Assembly: GCA_051453625.1 (NCBI GenBank)
Contig: JBOZIK010000001.1
Location: 82,071,741-82,135,740 of the forward strand
DNA from: Welwitschia mirabilis
Lineage: Eukaryota > Gnetophyta > Gnetopsida > Welwitschiales
DNA: 64,000 nt
Direction of reading: 5' to 3'
The first letter of the stretch is position 1, and every line of letters starts with the position of its first letter. A program made the translations under genes and the position numbers. The notes beneath the pieces are model-generated. The model was not told the DNA's origin and made no database searches. It worked only from the letters and a program-made list of their open reading frames with translations. Below are positions 12,240 through 23,140 of the stretch, piece by piece.

Positions 12240-12690
12240 TATAGTCATGAAAAAGTATCCTAAATTTAGAGATGCTAAAGCAATAATAGTGAGTGTCACT
12301 TTGGAAGAAAACAAAATAACTTAGAAAGCTTTAATTAACATAGGAACTAGTGTAAACATCATGTCTTTTCACATATGTAAAAGACTTGAGTTGAAAAATA
12401 GAATAAAATCTATATGAATTATCTTGGAATTGGATGATACTTTAATTAAGAAATTCTTAGGGATTATCAAAGATCTAGTTGTACAAATAGAGAAAGCTTT
12501 TTACCCCATTAATATAGTCATAATTAAGGTAGAACCTGATGTAGGTTATCCACAACTCTCAGAAAGATCCTTTTATGTAACTATCCACTGTATCATTGAC
12601 ACATGAACCAAATGATAGAATGTCATATAGACAATAAGAAGTTTACCATTTGAGTTTTTGATGCAACCAAAAAAGAAATAGGAGATGAAT
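12240..12690 (+). pseudogene. Retropepsin-like aspartic protease relic (element A)
   Basis: Cleaves the polyprotein during particle maturation in active relatives. The active-site region reads ALINIGTSVNIM (near 12331), where Athila proteases have ALxDLGASVNxM, so the catalytic Asp has become Asn. The segment 12424-12606 is open: LELDDT...G...DLVVQI (flap region), then PINIVIIKVEPDVGYPQLSE, matching the family's 'P.DF.V.......PIILGRPF' end with GR turned to SE. Stops occur upstream. Followed without gap by the pol frame. Confidence 0.82.
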
Positions 12691-13129
12691 TTAACTTAGA
12701 AGAAAAACTTAAACCAACCTTGTATTTACAATGTTACCTAATTGAGGAGAGATTAATAATGCTTCACAAACTAATTTTATATGATGACCAGATTAAAGTA
12801 CACTATTTTTAATATGAGGATGAGGACTCTTTTTATTGGGAGAAAATCCTACATTTTTACTTGCTACAAAACCTTTTTGTAGAGTGCATGTCATCTCGAT
12901 GATACATAGGACGATAGTTGAAAATTCCAACTTAGAACTTAAGAAGTTGTCTAAAGGTCTTTTTATCTAACAATCTAAAGAAACCTCTAATAATAAGTGA
13001 CCTTCTTACTCATCAACAAGAATCAAACTTGATCTCATTCTTAACTTTTAAAGAAGATTTCTTTTCTTGGACCCATAGAGACTTAGCTGTCATCCCTCTT
13101 TCCATATTCCAATATAAAATTTATCTTAA

Positions 13130-13940
13130 TGATAATACTACACCTATTAGGCTAATCTAGCCCTTAAGCAAGTAGTTGAAGATGAAATTATTAAACTTAT
13201 AAATGTTGGGATCATTAATGCTATATCTAATAGTGAGTGGGTTAGCTATTTGATAGTAGTTTCAAAAAAATATGTGAAATGGAGAATGTGCATTGATTTT
13301 AGAAAACCTATTGAGTTCACTAAAAATGATGATTATTCTTTATCCTTTCTTGATCAAGTTCTTTATAGAATACAAGGTTATGCCTACTATTGTTTTCTTA
13401 ATGGGTATAGCAGCTATAATCAATTCTTCATAGCAATTAAAGACCAAGCCAAAATAACCTTTACCTCATCCTTTAGAACTTTTTCCCTTAGATAAATTCC
13501 TTTTAAACTTTGCAATGCCCCTATAACTTTCCAATAAGTAATGACAAAGATCTCTTTTGACATGATAGAGAATTCTATTAAAATATTTATGGATGACTTC
13601 TCCATCTTTGGTAAAACATTTAAATAAATTAGAGAAAGATTAGGAAAAGTCTTAGTTCAATGTATAGAAAGTGTCCTACATTTGATTTAGGGAAAAATTT
13701 TCCTCCTTATCAATAATAAAATTATTTTAGGTCATCACATTTTAAAGGAATGGATCAGGATATATCCTAGAAAAGTTGAAATCATTAAAAACCTTATCCC
13801 TTTAACCAATGTTAAATAAGTTAGATCTTTTCTTAATCATGTTAGTTTTTATCATCATTTTATTCATCATTATAATAAGGTTTCTAAAACCCTTCACTCA
13901 TTACTCAAAAAAGATGCTAAATTTGATTAGAATGATTCAT
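13130..13940 (+). pseudogene. Athila reverse transcriptase relic (element A)
   Basis: Reverse transcriptase domain. Visible in order: EIIKLINVGIINAISNSEWV (near 13180-13240, the 'LL.AGIIYPISDS.WVS' entry), WRMCIDFRKP (13279), 'KDDYSLPFLDQVL..I' as NDDYSLSFLDQVLYRIQ, the FLNGYSSYNQ box ('LDGYSGYNQ', catalytic Asp changed to Asn), CNAPITF ('CNAPATFQ') and FMDDFSIFG at about 13586-13612, which retains the catalytic DD pair. The thumb and connection region follow with 'RSFLNHVSFYHHFI' ('RSFLGHAGFYRRFI'). Several stops; no large deletion. Confidence 0.9.
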
Positions 13941-14400
13941 GTCAACCTACATTTGATACACTTAAGGAAAATATTTCTTACAAACCTATTATTATAGGGC
14001 TTAATTGGACTAAAGATTTTTAACTCATTTGTAATGCAAACAACATTGCTTTGGGTGGGTTTTTTAGTCAAAAATATAAAAATGGTTTTAAATTTATATC
14101 TTAGCTTAGTAAAACTTTGTTCAAAGTCTAATCTAACTATACTACTACTAAAAGGGAAATGCTTATCATCATCTTTTAACTTGATCATCTTCGACATTGT
14201 CTTCTTGGCTTTTACATTAATGTTTACATAGACCATACAACCATATACTATCTTATGACTAAGAAAGATTCTAGTACTAGACTTATTAAGTGGACCTTTG
14301 TATGAAAGAATTTAATTTCTTCATCATCGATAAGGCTAAAAAACATGATAGCATTGTAGATCACCTATCTTGATTTTCTTGTTCTCATGATGAACTTCTC
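13941..14400 (+). pseudogene. RNase H relic (element A)
   Basis: RNase H removes the RNA strand after reverse transcription. ICNANNIALGGFFSQK near 14030-14075 is the 'CDASD.A.GAVLGQR' start with the catalytic Asp lost; 'YTTTEKEML' appears as YTTTKREML near 14140. VYIDHTTIYYLMTKKDSSTR near 14224-14283 is the 'V.TDH.AL.YL..KKD..PR' segment, and a decayed 'VADHLSR' equivalent, IVDHLS, follows near 14353. Continuous with the reverse transcriptase. Confidence 0.85.
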
Positions 14401-14639
14401 ATAAACAACTCCTTTCAAAATGAATAACTATGCATTATTGAATAAGTTTATGCCATCACTTTCACTCATGCTGCTTCTTGATATGTTGATATTGTAAATT
14501 ACCTTATTACTATGAAAACACCTTAGCATTAGAGCCATAACCAATGAAAATCTTTTTTTCCATAGGATTAGTGATTAAGAATAGAATGAATCCCATCTTT
14601 ATTAAAGATGCAAAGACCAAATCATGTGTAAATGTGTGG

Positions 14640-15720
14640 ATGAATGGGAAATCATAGAAATCCTTAACCTTTACCATGATGACGTGTGTGGAGGATACTT
14701 TAGTGGCCAAAAGACTATAATGAAAATTCTTCACTCTGGTTTTTATTAGCCTACTTTTTTCAAAGACTCATTTGATTTTGCTAGAAGGTATGATGATTGT
14801 CAACATTATGGTATTCTAATTCATTGTTAAGATATACTCCTTAAACCTATGCTTGAATGTAAACCTTTTAATTATTATGGGATTGACTTTATAGGACCTA
14901 TTAAGCCATCTTCTAATGAGAAAAATTACATCCTAGTGGCTATTGATTATGTTATTAAATAGGTTGAAGTTGTTCCTACTACCAAGAATGATGTCTGAAC
15001 CATTTGTAATTTTGTTTGAACTCATATCTTTCAACGTTCTAGTTTTTCATAAATCATCATTAGCAATTAACAAACTAATTTTATTAATTACCTTCTTTGG
15101 AAACTTTTTTTTATCTATCGACATTACACATATAATTACATGTTCTTATCATTCACAAACTAATCGCTGAGCTGAAAATGCAAATAGAAAAATTAAAAAG
15201 ATGCTCCAAAAATTAGTTTTTATTAATAAGAAAACTTGGCTCTCTAAATTTAATGATGTTCTTTAAGCTTATTAGACTACCTAATGCAACTCTCTTTATT
15301 TCTCACTATATGAACTTATATATGAAAAGGTTTGTGTCTCATTAGTTGATGTTTCCTATAAGTCTTATTAATTCATCCATCAACTTAACCTTGTAAACTT
15401 GGATGAAAATATTAGAACTTAATTAGCCCTACTTAACCATTTAGATTAAAAATGTACGTATGCAATACATCATCAACTCATTCATAAAGCCCAAGCCAAG
15501 TTCAGACATGATAAAAAAAAAAAAATTCTTCATAAGCAAATTGAACCCAGTCAACTTATCCTTTTCTACAATGCTGTAGTACAACTTTTACACAATAAGT
15601 TAACCTCTAGATGGTTAGATCATTATATTATATAAAATGTATATTCTAATAACATTTAAAATCTCTAATCCAAATACTAGAAAAATTCAAAAAGAAAATG
15701 GATAAAGGTTAAAAATTTAT
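14640..15720 (+). pseudogene. Athila integrase relic (element A)
   Basis: Integrase relic. The zinc-finger segment HDDVCGGYFSGQKTIMKIL starts near 14675, followed by a C..C pair at CQHYG (first Cys changed). The core begins YGIDFIGPIKPSS near 14876 and ILVAIDYV follows (Asp of the DDE triad in GIDFIGP retained). 'ITCSYHSQTNR' near 15130-15170 matches the 'STPYHPQTNGQ.E' segment, and the E-containing helix is ENANRKIKKML. The GPY/F module is recognisable but weak near 15540-15640 as KLTSRWLDHY. Stops and base changes are frequent. Confidence 0.85.
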
Positions 15721-15739
15721 AAGTTATTTATTGATAAAA

Positions 15740-16882
15740 TTTTGAACATGATAGAAGCACTTATCTTAGAAGCCCCTCTCAATGAAGAGGACCTTCATCT
15801 TATCATTATCTAAATTCCTTTTTAACTCATTCTTTGGATAGACATCATGTTATTACTTAAATATCTTTAACTTGACTTATGTATTATGTGATGAAGTTAT
15901 CATGATTAATAATCTTCTACTCAAGCATTTTAAGATGATAAGATTAGATTCACCTAATTTTAAGATATTCATATGTCTATGAGCTTCATTCAAAAGGGAG
16001 ATGCCTTAATTCTTTTAATCTCTTTCAATGGTATGAGTAATTAATTGTTTTTGCATATTCTTACTTGTTTCCTATCTTATTACTTTATTTTTATTCTCAC
16101 AAGTTCTTGTTTATGTGGAATGACTATTGAGAGGAAAAAAAGAGAATAAGAAAAGAAATAAAGACCATGATCTTTTACATCTAAGATAAACCATGGTCAC
16201 CATGATATCCTATTACAAGCACACTGAGGCAAATTTTCCTAAGAGGAGCCTTTAGTAGTGTGATATGGTAGTTGTCGAAACTCCACTGGGGAGTCAATTG
16301 GCCAATCTATATGGGTTCTTATTTCTATGATAGTGGTTGCACTTCCCTCATCATTGTAGAATAAAATTTTACAAGATTAGAGATGTTTCTAGTATCATTA
16401 AAGGCATTGTTTATGTTATAGACTCCTTTTGCATATAGTACTTCCACATGATCATTCTACTTTTCCAGACTGTAGTGTTCTTTTGATATGTAAGATAGTG
16501 AATTCATGATTCTATAACTTTTTATCTTATTATTTATTATTTGATAACATTAGACATACTTAAAATTTTCATAATCATTTCCTATTTGAATGGTACTTTA
16601 TAAATTTTTATATACTATCATGCAATTTTTAGCAGGTTATTTTATGCTTATTACCAAGGGAATTTATTAGGTTAGAATTTAGGATAAGTAAATAATATTA
16701 TTTATGTTTATGGTTGTCCATTTTTATTTTTTTTATTTAGCTATTTTATTGGGTCTTTCAAAGATATTTTCATACTTTTTGAAAGTAGTATTAGGGATAT
16801 GATTATTTAGTAGTTCCTTATTGATTTTAGTTGTAGATTCTATCCATGATGGTTGTTGTTTCTCTTTTTAATAGGTGATGAT
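15740..16882 (+). other. Element A 3' non-coding region, part 1
   Basis: Begins at the family-wide stretch ATGATAGAAGCACTT (near 15,748), also found at 27,590 (minus), 43,487 and 63,913. It contains the conserved block near 16190-16360 (GGAGCCTTTAGTAGTGTGAT, ACTCCACTGGGGAGTCAATT). No open frame is supported. The last five bases, ATGAT, are the left target duplication of element C; the region continues at 29980. Confidence 0.8.
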
Positions 16883-17164
16883 TGTTGCAGTGTAAATTTA
16901 TGCAATCCTAAAATCCTTTAGTCAACCTATAAATCAAATTACTTGTAGAAAAAACATATGCTAGTATAGACAAGAGTTTACTCAAATGTCATAATCCTAA
17001 CGAAGGACTAGGCTTAGAGTTAGAGAATTGATTTCCAAAGGTATTTTTAGTCTTTTTTTCTTTTAATAACTAAAAGTAAATAAGAAAGTAAAATGCATTA
17101 CAAAGTAAATAAAGATAAAATGCAAATGGAAATGGAATGAATTCTATTGGACCCACTACAAAAA

Positions 17165-17475
17165 ATATAAGCTTTTAAGGTGTTTCTAAAATGCCTTAAA
17201 AAGCAAAAAATACTTTAAAGGCTTTAAAAGTGTTTTTTTCACAAAAATCTTTAAAAAGAATTGCTTTAAGAACTCGCAGGCTTTTAAGGCATTTCTAAGG
17301 AATTTGAATAAAAATGTCTTAAAATGTGTTTTAAGGAATTTTTCTAAGAAGCACTTTAAAAGGATTTTAAGGAATTTTTTCAAATAAATGCCTTAAAAAC
17401 CTTTTGAGGCTTTTTCCTAAATAAATGCCTTAAAATCATTCTGAGGCATTTTATTAAATAAATGCCTCAAAAGGT
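17165..17475. repeat. CACTA left subterminal repeat array
   Basis: Repeated ATGCCTTAAAA / TTTTAAGGCATTT in both orientations, for example near 17194, 17280, 17388, 17426 and 17462, with degraded variants (ATGTCTTAAAA, TGCCTCAAAAGG). The antisense frame at 17186-17383 (Lys/Phe/Leu-rich) is a product of this repeat, not a gene. Confidence 0.85.
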
Positions 17476-20400
17476 TCACTATGATGAAAAAAATACATGG
17501 TTTATGTACTATTTTCGTGATAAATTACATTTGGATTGTCTCCACTAATTGCAAGACATGCCTTGCAATTTGATGTATTTTTCTAATATATTCTAAGATG
17601 TTTTCGTTTGTAGCCTCTCACATTAGATGCAATAAAAACTATTGGCATATTTACAAAAGCAGTTATGGTAGGATAATGCAAAACATAATCATTCTAATCA
17701 TGCTGTATCATTTAGGTCAATGCATAATATTTCATTACCAACTAATTAAGTGCCTGATGGATGGCTTGGTGCATCATATTTAGAGTTTATGGTTCATTTT
17801 ACCTCTACCAAGGATCATTAACCTTCCTTAAATTAGCATACCTATTGCACCCTCTTATATATGTTGTTTAAAATTTGGCTTTAGCAAGAAAACACTGAAT
17901 AACAAAGGATTCATATTCAAAATTTTAGCCAACAATTACATAAATAAAGCATTAATTGGGGCTTAAAAAAAAGGAGATTTAAAATTTCCTAAAAAGAAAA
18001 TTTTTATTGGTTTAACATCAAACATAGTCCATCAATGAGTTACTTTATAATTTGCATAGCTTTCACAGTCATCTCATAGTAACGTATAAGCTTAAATTCT
18101 TGTGAGATAAAAAAAAGTACCTTTATGATAACACTATTGAATGAATAAACTTAATTAACAATGATAACTCTATATTGACATTTTTAAATAAGTATAACTA
18201 TTCTACAATAATGAATGAAGATAAAGATGAGAAACCTCTATTAGAAAATATTATAGAAACTTCTTTGGGCATACAAGACTTCTAAGAAATGGACATTCAA
18301 GCTCTCATCAGTCAAATGCAATGTATTTCTCATGAAAATTCAGATAAAGAATTTGCTTTTTTGAGCTTATTCTTAATGCCTACTAAGATAAAGATAAAGC
18401 CTATTGTCAATTTACATAAATTGTAAATATGAGTAGTAGAAGATGATCCTCATGTCTTAAAGGAAAAAAAAAGTATTAAAAGCTATGTTATGTAGTAAAG
18501 TTCATCATTAAAGGAGGAAAACATGGCTCCAACAAATGGATAGGATGAATTGGTTGCTATGGAATGTAAATTAAGGAGTGCAAGATATGGATATATCACA
18601 AAACATTTATGTGGTAAGAAATATTACCAGGCATAACAATTTCACATGGTTGTTCTATGCATGTATGAAGGCTAGTCTAAGGGAGAAAATGATAAGATAA
18701 AGTACTAATTTAATTATGCATTTGGATTAGATTTGAATGCTTTTATTTGAATAATAAATGGAGTGAGATGAGGAAATTATTGGGTCGAATCCCATCTAGT
18801 TAAATCTGATGCAAGATAGTTAAGAGGAAGGCCAAATTATTAGTTGAGTTGTAGATATTTAGATGGTGTAAGCTATGGTGTATGGTTGAGAAGTTAAGAT
18901 ACTATAGAATAAATGGTGTTAAAAGTAACTAAAATCTAAGAATAAAAATCAAAATTCAATTTTGGAAGTGTTTTTTAATGAGTAAAAATTATGGACAAAT
19001 GAATTTTCATATGGCTTTAGTGTAGCATAAGAAAATTACTTACATGTTAAAAGAGGTGAGTAATCCAGAATTAAAGCTTTGGTTGATTATCTGCTCCAAG
19101 AATTCCTACAGCTCTACCTTTGTGATGTAAGGAACTATTATACACCTTCTACATGAGAGGCCATTAAACAGATTTCTTGTAAATTTCTTGGACTCCATCC
19201 TTACAAGAAACAATTTCCCACTTCAATAATAACACATCCTGAAGCCTAAAACAAACTTAAAATTATAAAAATTTAAAGAAAATTTACCAATGTAGGTGCC
19301 AAAATTTGCATGCTTAAGCCTATATCAACACATAATTCATCAAATTTCTTAAAGAAGATATTGAGATCTACATTATCTATAGCTTTACTAATAAACTTGA
19401 GGTCTTTAAGTGCCTATTTTACCCCTAAGATACTCTCAATTTTATCATCTAGACTACAACTCAAAGGTATGATTTAGAAGATAAATATCACATTGTTCAC
19501 ATCCTTGATCATTTTTTTCCAAAAGCATCTTTGTATTACATTTGAAATGCTTTGTGTGGATTTATTTAAGCTACTTAAGACAGACCAATACAAAGGAATT
19601 TTATTAAAGTTATTAGACTATTGCAAAGTAGATTCTTGATGCGTTTATGGTATTATGAGAAGTAAGTACAGTACATCATTATAGAAACCCAAAAAAATAT
19701 CCTAGGTAATAGGTTTACAACCTATGAAAATTAAGGTTATTAAATTTAGAATAGCTTGCATGAAAAATTGAATTATTTATTCATACTTTTAAAGCTATTT
19801 CTAGGAATCATCAAAAGTCTTCTGTTGATTTCACTAAATCCATAGTTAGCATTTCTCAGTTACATTTGTTAAGATTCCATGATTTAAACACAAATGAACT
19901 AGGTTTTAACAATGTAAAATAGCCACTTCATCATAGCACGTGTGGCATGTGTGAAGGGGATAAGAGCAGTCTCTACAAGTTTCAAGAGAATGACATTATC
20001 CATCTAGATCTTAGTAGGTGGACAATAAGGATACAAGTGATCCATTACTTAGAGACTAGATGGTACTTCTTTTAAGCTTTCAAATCATGTCCATCATAGA
20101 TCTATGCTTTATGTTACTAGAGGAGGAACTTGAAGGCCAGAAGAATGTAGTAGCTGATCATATCCAACACATTTAGTAATGAAGGTGTAGGATTAAGGGC
20201 TTTTGCATTATCTCCAAAATAGACAAGATTTCAAAGCACGTACATCCTCTATGTTGGCTATCTATGAGTGTTCACCATCTTGTGTGTCAATTATTAATCT
20301 ATAACCTTTTTACAAGATCAAAATGATGCTACAGACTCAAAACAAAACATTTCTTTCTTGTTTCTAAAGAAGTAGAAAGAGGTCCACAGAAGGTAATGTG

Positions 20401-22899
20401 AACTTCTACCTCTTTTTAGGATGAAAATAGCCCTCTGTTGAATGCATCCCAGACCTCTTACTAAAGAGGTCCAGCCCTTATGTGTCCTTGAGCTTATCAA
20501 AGAGAAAAGCTGCAAACCTATTAGAAGACAATAATATTGGTAGTAGAGTAGTGGAGCTTTTAGTCAAAGTCATAGTCCAAGTAATGGAGCTGACAATAAG
20601 AAAGGCCCCATGTTGGAATGGTGTAGACCTTCGAAAGTAGGGTACTTTAGCTATAAAAATTTAATGTGCCAACTCATAAATTGCTTAAAAATATTATACC
20701 AAAAAAACTAAGTCTTTCAAAATAAATTAGATTTTGCCCCTTAATATCATGATACTTTTCACTCCCTCATGGCTAGATTTTTCTTTAGCTAGCAATTTGA
20801 AAGTCTTTATTGATTTGGTAGGTGTGACTTCCATTATGATTTCAATAATTAATTTTAAGCTAAAAGAATGAGAACATTCCACTTAACTATATTTATAGCT
20901 TTTTCTTATGCCATTTCTACAGATTACATTTTCAAGCTTTTGAATTCCTATGACTTGACTCCTGTATGCTCATCTTCATAGGACATACTAACTTAATTTG
21001 TCATATTGATTATTGATGTTGATTAAGATGTTCTAGAGTCTTGTGATAAGGGGAAGTTAATGGATCTTCTAACTTCAATTACTTTCAGTGTAAAGTGCCT
21101 TTAACATTATACTCATAGCATGTCAGATATGCTATGATAATTTATCTATAAATTTCATTAACAAAAAGAAATATGGGAAAGCACTAGCCTAGCATTTCAT
21201 AAAAAGACTTGAAAGCAAGTAATAAATACATTTTTAATAAAAATTATAGGGTCTGACTACTCAATTCTACTATTTTACCCAATGTTACCAATTGTAGATA
21301 GTAAAGCTGGCTTCAGTAATTATTACAATATTCCTAAGAAAAAAGGAAAAGACTAATTTTAGAAGCCTTTGCATAATATTAGGGACTACCTTTTACAAGC
21401 CTCACACTTTAGATCATACTCATGAGAAAAAAGGATTATTTATAGTTTAACATTACTCACTAACCAAGTGATTATGTGATAATTGATGAAAGCTACATTC
21501 TTGCATGTAATTATCACAATCTTTTAAAAAACATACTAACTGAATTTGTAATTTTTGTTGTGAAAAATAAAACTGAGCATAGCTAACCATTTACTTCCAA
21601 ACACAAAGTTTTTTCTATTCAAACATTACATTTTAAAAGATCTTAAGGGAGTCATTAGCATTCTTTATAGTTTGCAATAGGGAAATATGAGCTCAAAGTG
21701 ATTAAGGAGACTCATAGCTCCTAAAAAAGCATCATTAATCAAAAACAAAATTCTCTGCTGAGCATAGAGGATACAAAAATCAAATGTCTCCTTATGCATG
21801 GATACAAAATGTAGAAAACCATCAGCTGTTAAAATATTTGGAAATAGATATGTCAAACATGCATCGGGAGTACACTAAACTAATGTAGATTATTCAAGAG
21901 AATAGAGACCTAAAGAACTACAATCTTGCTTTCTTATTGCCTCTTTCTATATAAGAAATAAATCATCCCCAACCATCATTATTCTGTTTTCATTTTGTAA
22001 TTTATAACTAATCCAAAATACAAAACTAGTTACTATTTTATGATTAGTACCTTCTTATCTAAGTTTTAAATTAGTCATTCATTCTTAATAATGGTAATGT
22101 ATAACCCTCACTCTGTTGAGCATAATTTGATAGTGCTCTGCTGCCATGATTAAAAAAATAAAAGTTTCCATGGCTACAAAATGAGCATCGCCATTAAGAA
22201 ATGAATGGTGGAAAAGAGAAAAATAATGATTACTCTTCATGAGAAATCTAAAAAAATCAAGAGAAAAATCTTAGTAATTATGAAATTATAGAGAAAACTC
22301 TATTCTTTCACTATTATAGTCAACTTAGAAATGGCAAAAAGTTAAGAGAAAGAGAAAACCATCGATCATAGAGAATGCCATTGAAAGAAGAGCAACATTA
22401 CACAAAAAAAAATCCTTACATCTTATCTTGAAACTTGTAAATCTATCTTACAAGCAATTTTAAGATGAAAAATCTATTTAAATGCCATTAAGTGAAAAAA
22501 GTCTTAGCAAGTAGTGGGATGTCCTCATTACCATGAATAAGTTATGGGTGAAGAAAAAGGGAACCACAAATAGGATGATGGTTAACATGCCAAGAACCTG
22601 TAAATGTAATAACAATACAAAAGCAAACTAGAAACCCCCTCATAAAATCACCATTCATGGAAACTAAAGGTTGTAATAAAAAGACTATAGCTACTTTGAT
22701 GGTAAGATGAAGGGCTGATTCTCAATCAAGAGCTCACGCAATGCATTTTTGCAACCATGAACTTTGGGAAATGAAGGGTTTTAGGAGCTCGTTACCCTAT
22801 GCTGATACGCTTATGAGTGAGCAGGAAAAAACCATGTATTTTGATAAAGTTTACCTTTGGTGAGGATGCATGAATTTTTTAAATTTTTTGATATTTATA
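17476..22899. other. CACTA interior without recognised coding sequence
   Basis: About 5.4 kb that I cannot assign. No TNP2-type or other transposase motif was seen on either strand. Short frames (17598-17783 plus; 20318-20515 and 21665-21856 minus) have no recognisable domain. Stretches near 18280-18430, 19050-19250 and 19930-20560 look less A/T-monotonous than their surroundings and might be captured host fragments, but no identity can be claimed. A 9-bp palindrome, AATTGCAAG/CTTGCAATT (17547-17570), lies just inside the left array. Confidence 0.5.
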
Positions 22900-23140
22900 A
22901 CGACATTTGTTCCCTTAAACGCCTTAAAAGTTTAATATCTATTAAGGCATTTTTGCAATAAATTCCTTAAATGCTTGGGATTTTTTAAGGCATTTTTCTA
23001 ATAAATAGTTTTAAAAAATTTATGAAGCCTTTTAAGGCATTTATATTAATAAAAACCTTAAAAACATTTTTATGAGCTCGTTTAAGGCATTTATTAATAT
23101 GAATGCCTTAAAAAGACATATATTTAAGGCATTTATTATA
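22900..23140. repeat. CACTA right subterminal repeat array
   Basis: Dense AAGGCATTT and GCCTTAAA motifs in both orientations near 22919, 22943, 22988, 23033, 23083, 23104 and 23126, mirroring the left array. Confidence 0.87.

Noticed and set aside
13937-14236. 99-codon minus-strand frame
   Set aside because: Antisense to the RNase H region of element A.
17186-17383. 65-codon minus-strand Lys/Phe/Leu-rich frame
   Set aside because: Produced by the subterminal repeats of the CACTA element.
17547-17570. Palindrome AATTGCAAG/CTTGCAATT as terminator or regulatory site
   Set aside because: Single short palindrome in unassigned DNA with no adjacent gene.
20318-20515. Possible captured gene in the CACTA interior (65 codons, minus)
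   Set aside because: No recognisable domain and no exon structure that can be supported by reading alone.
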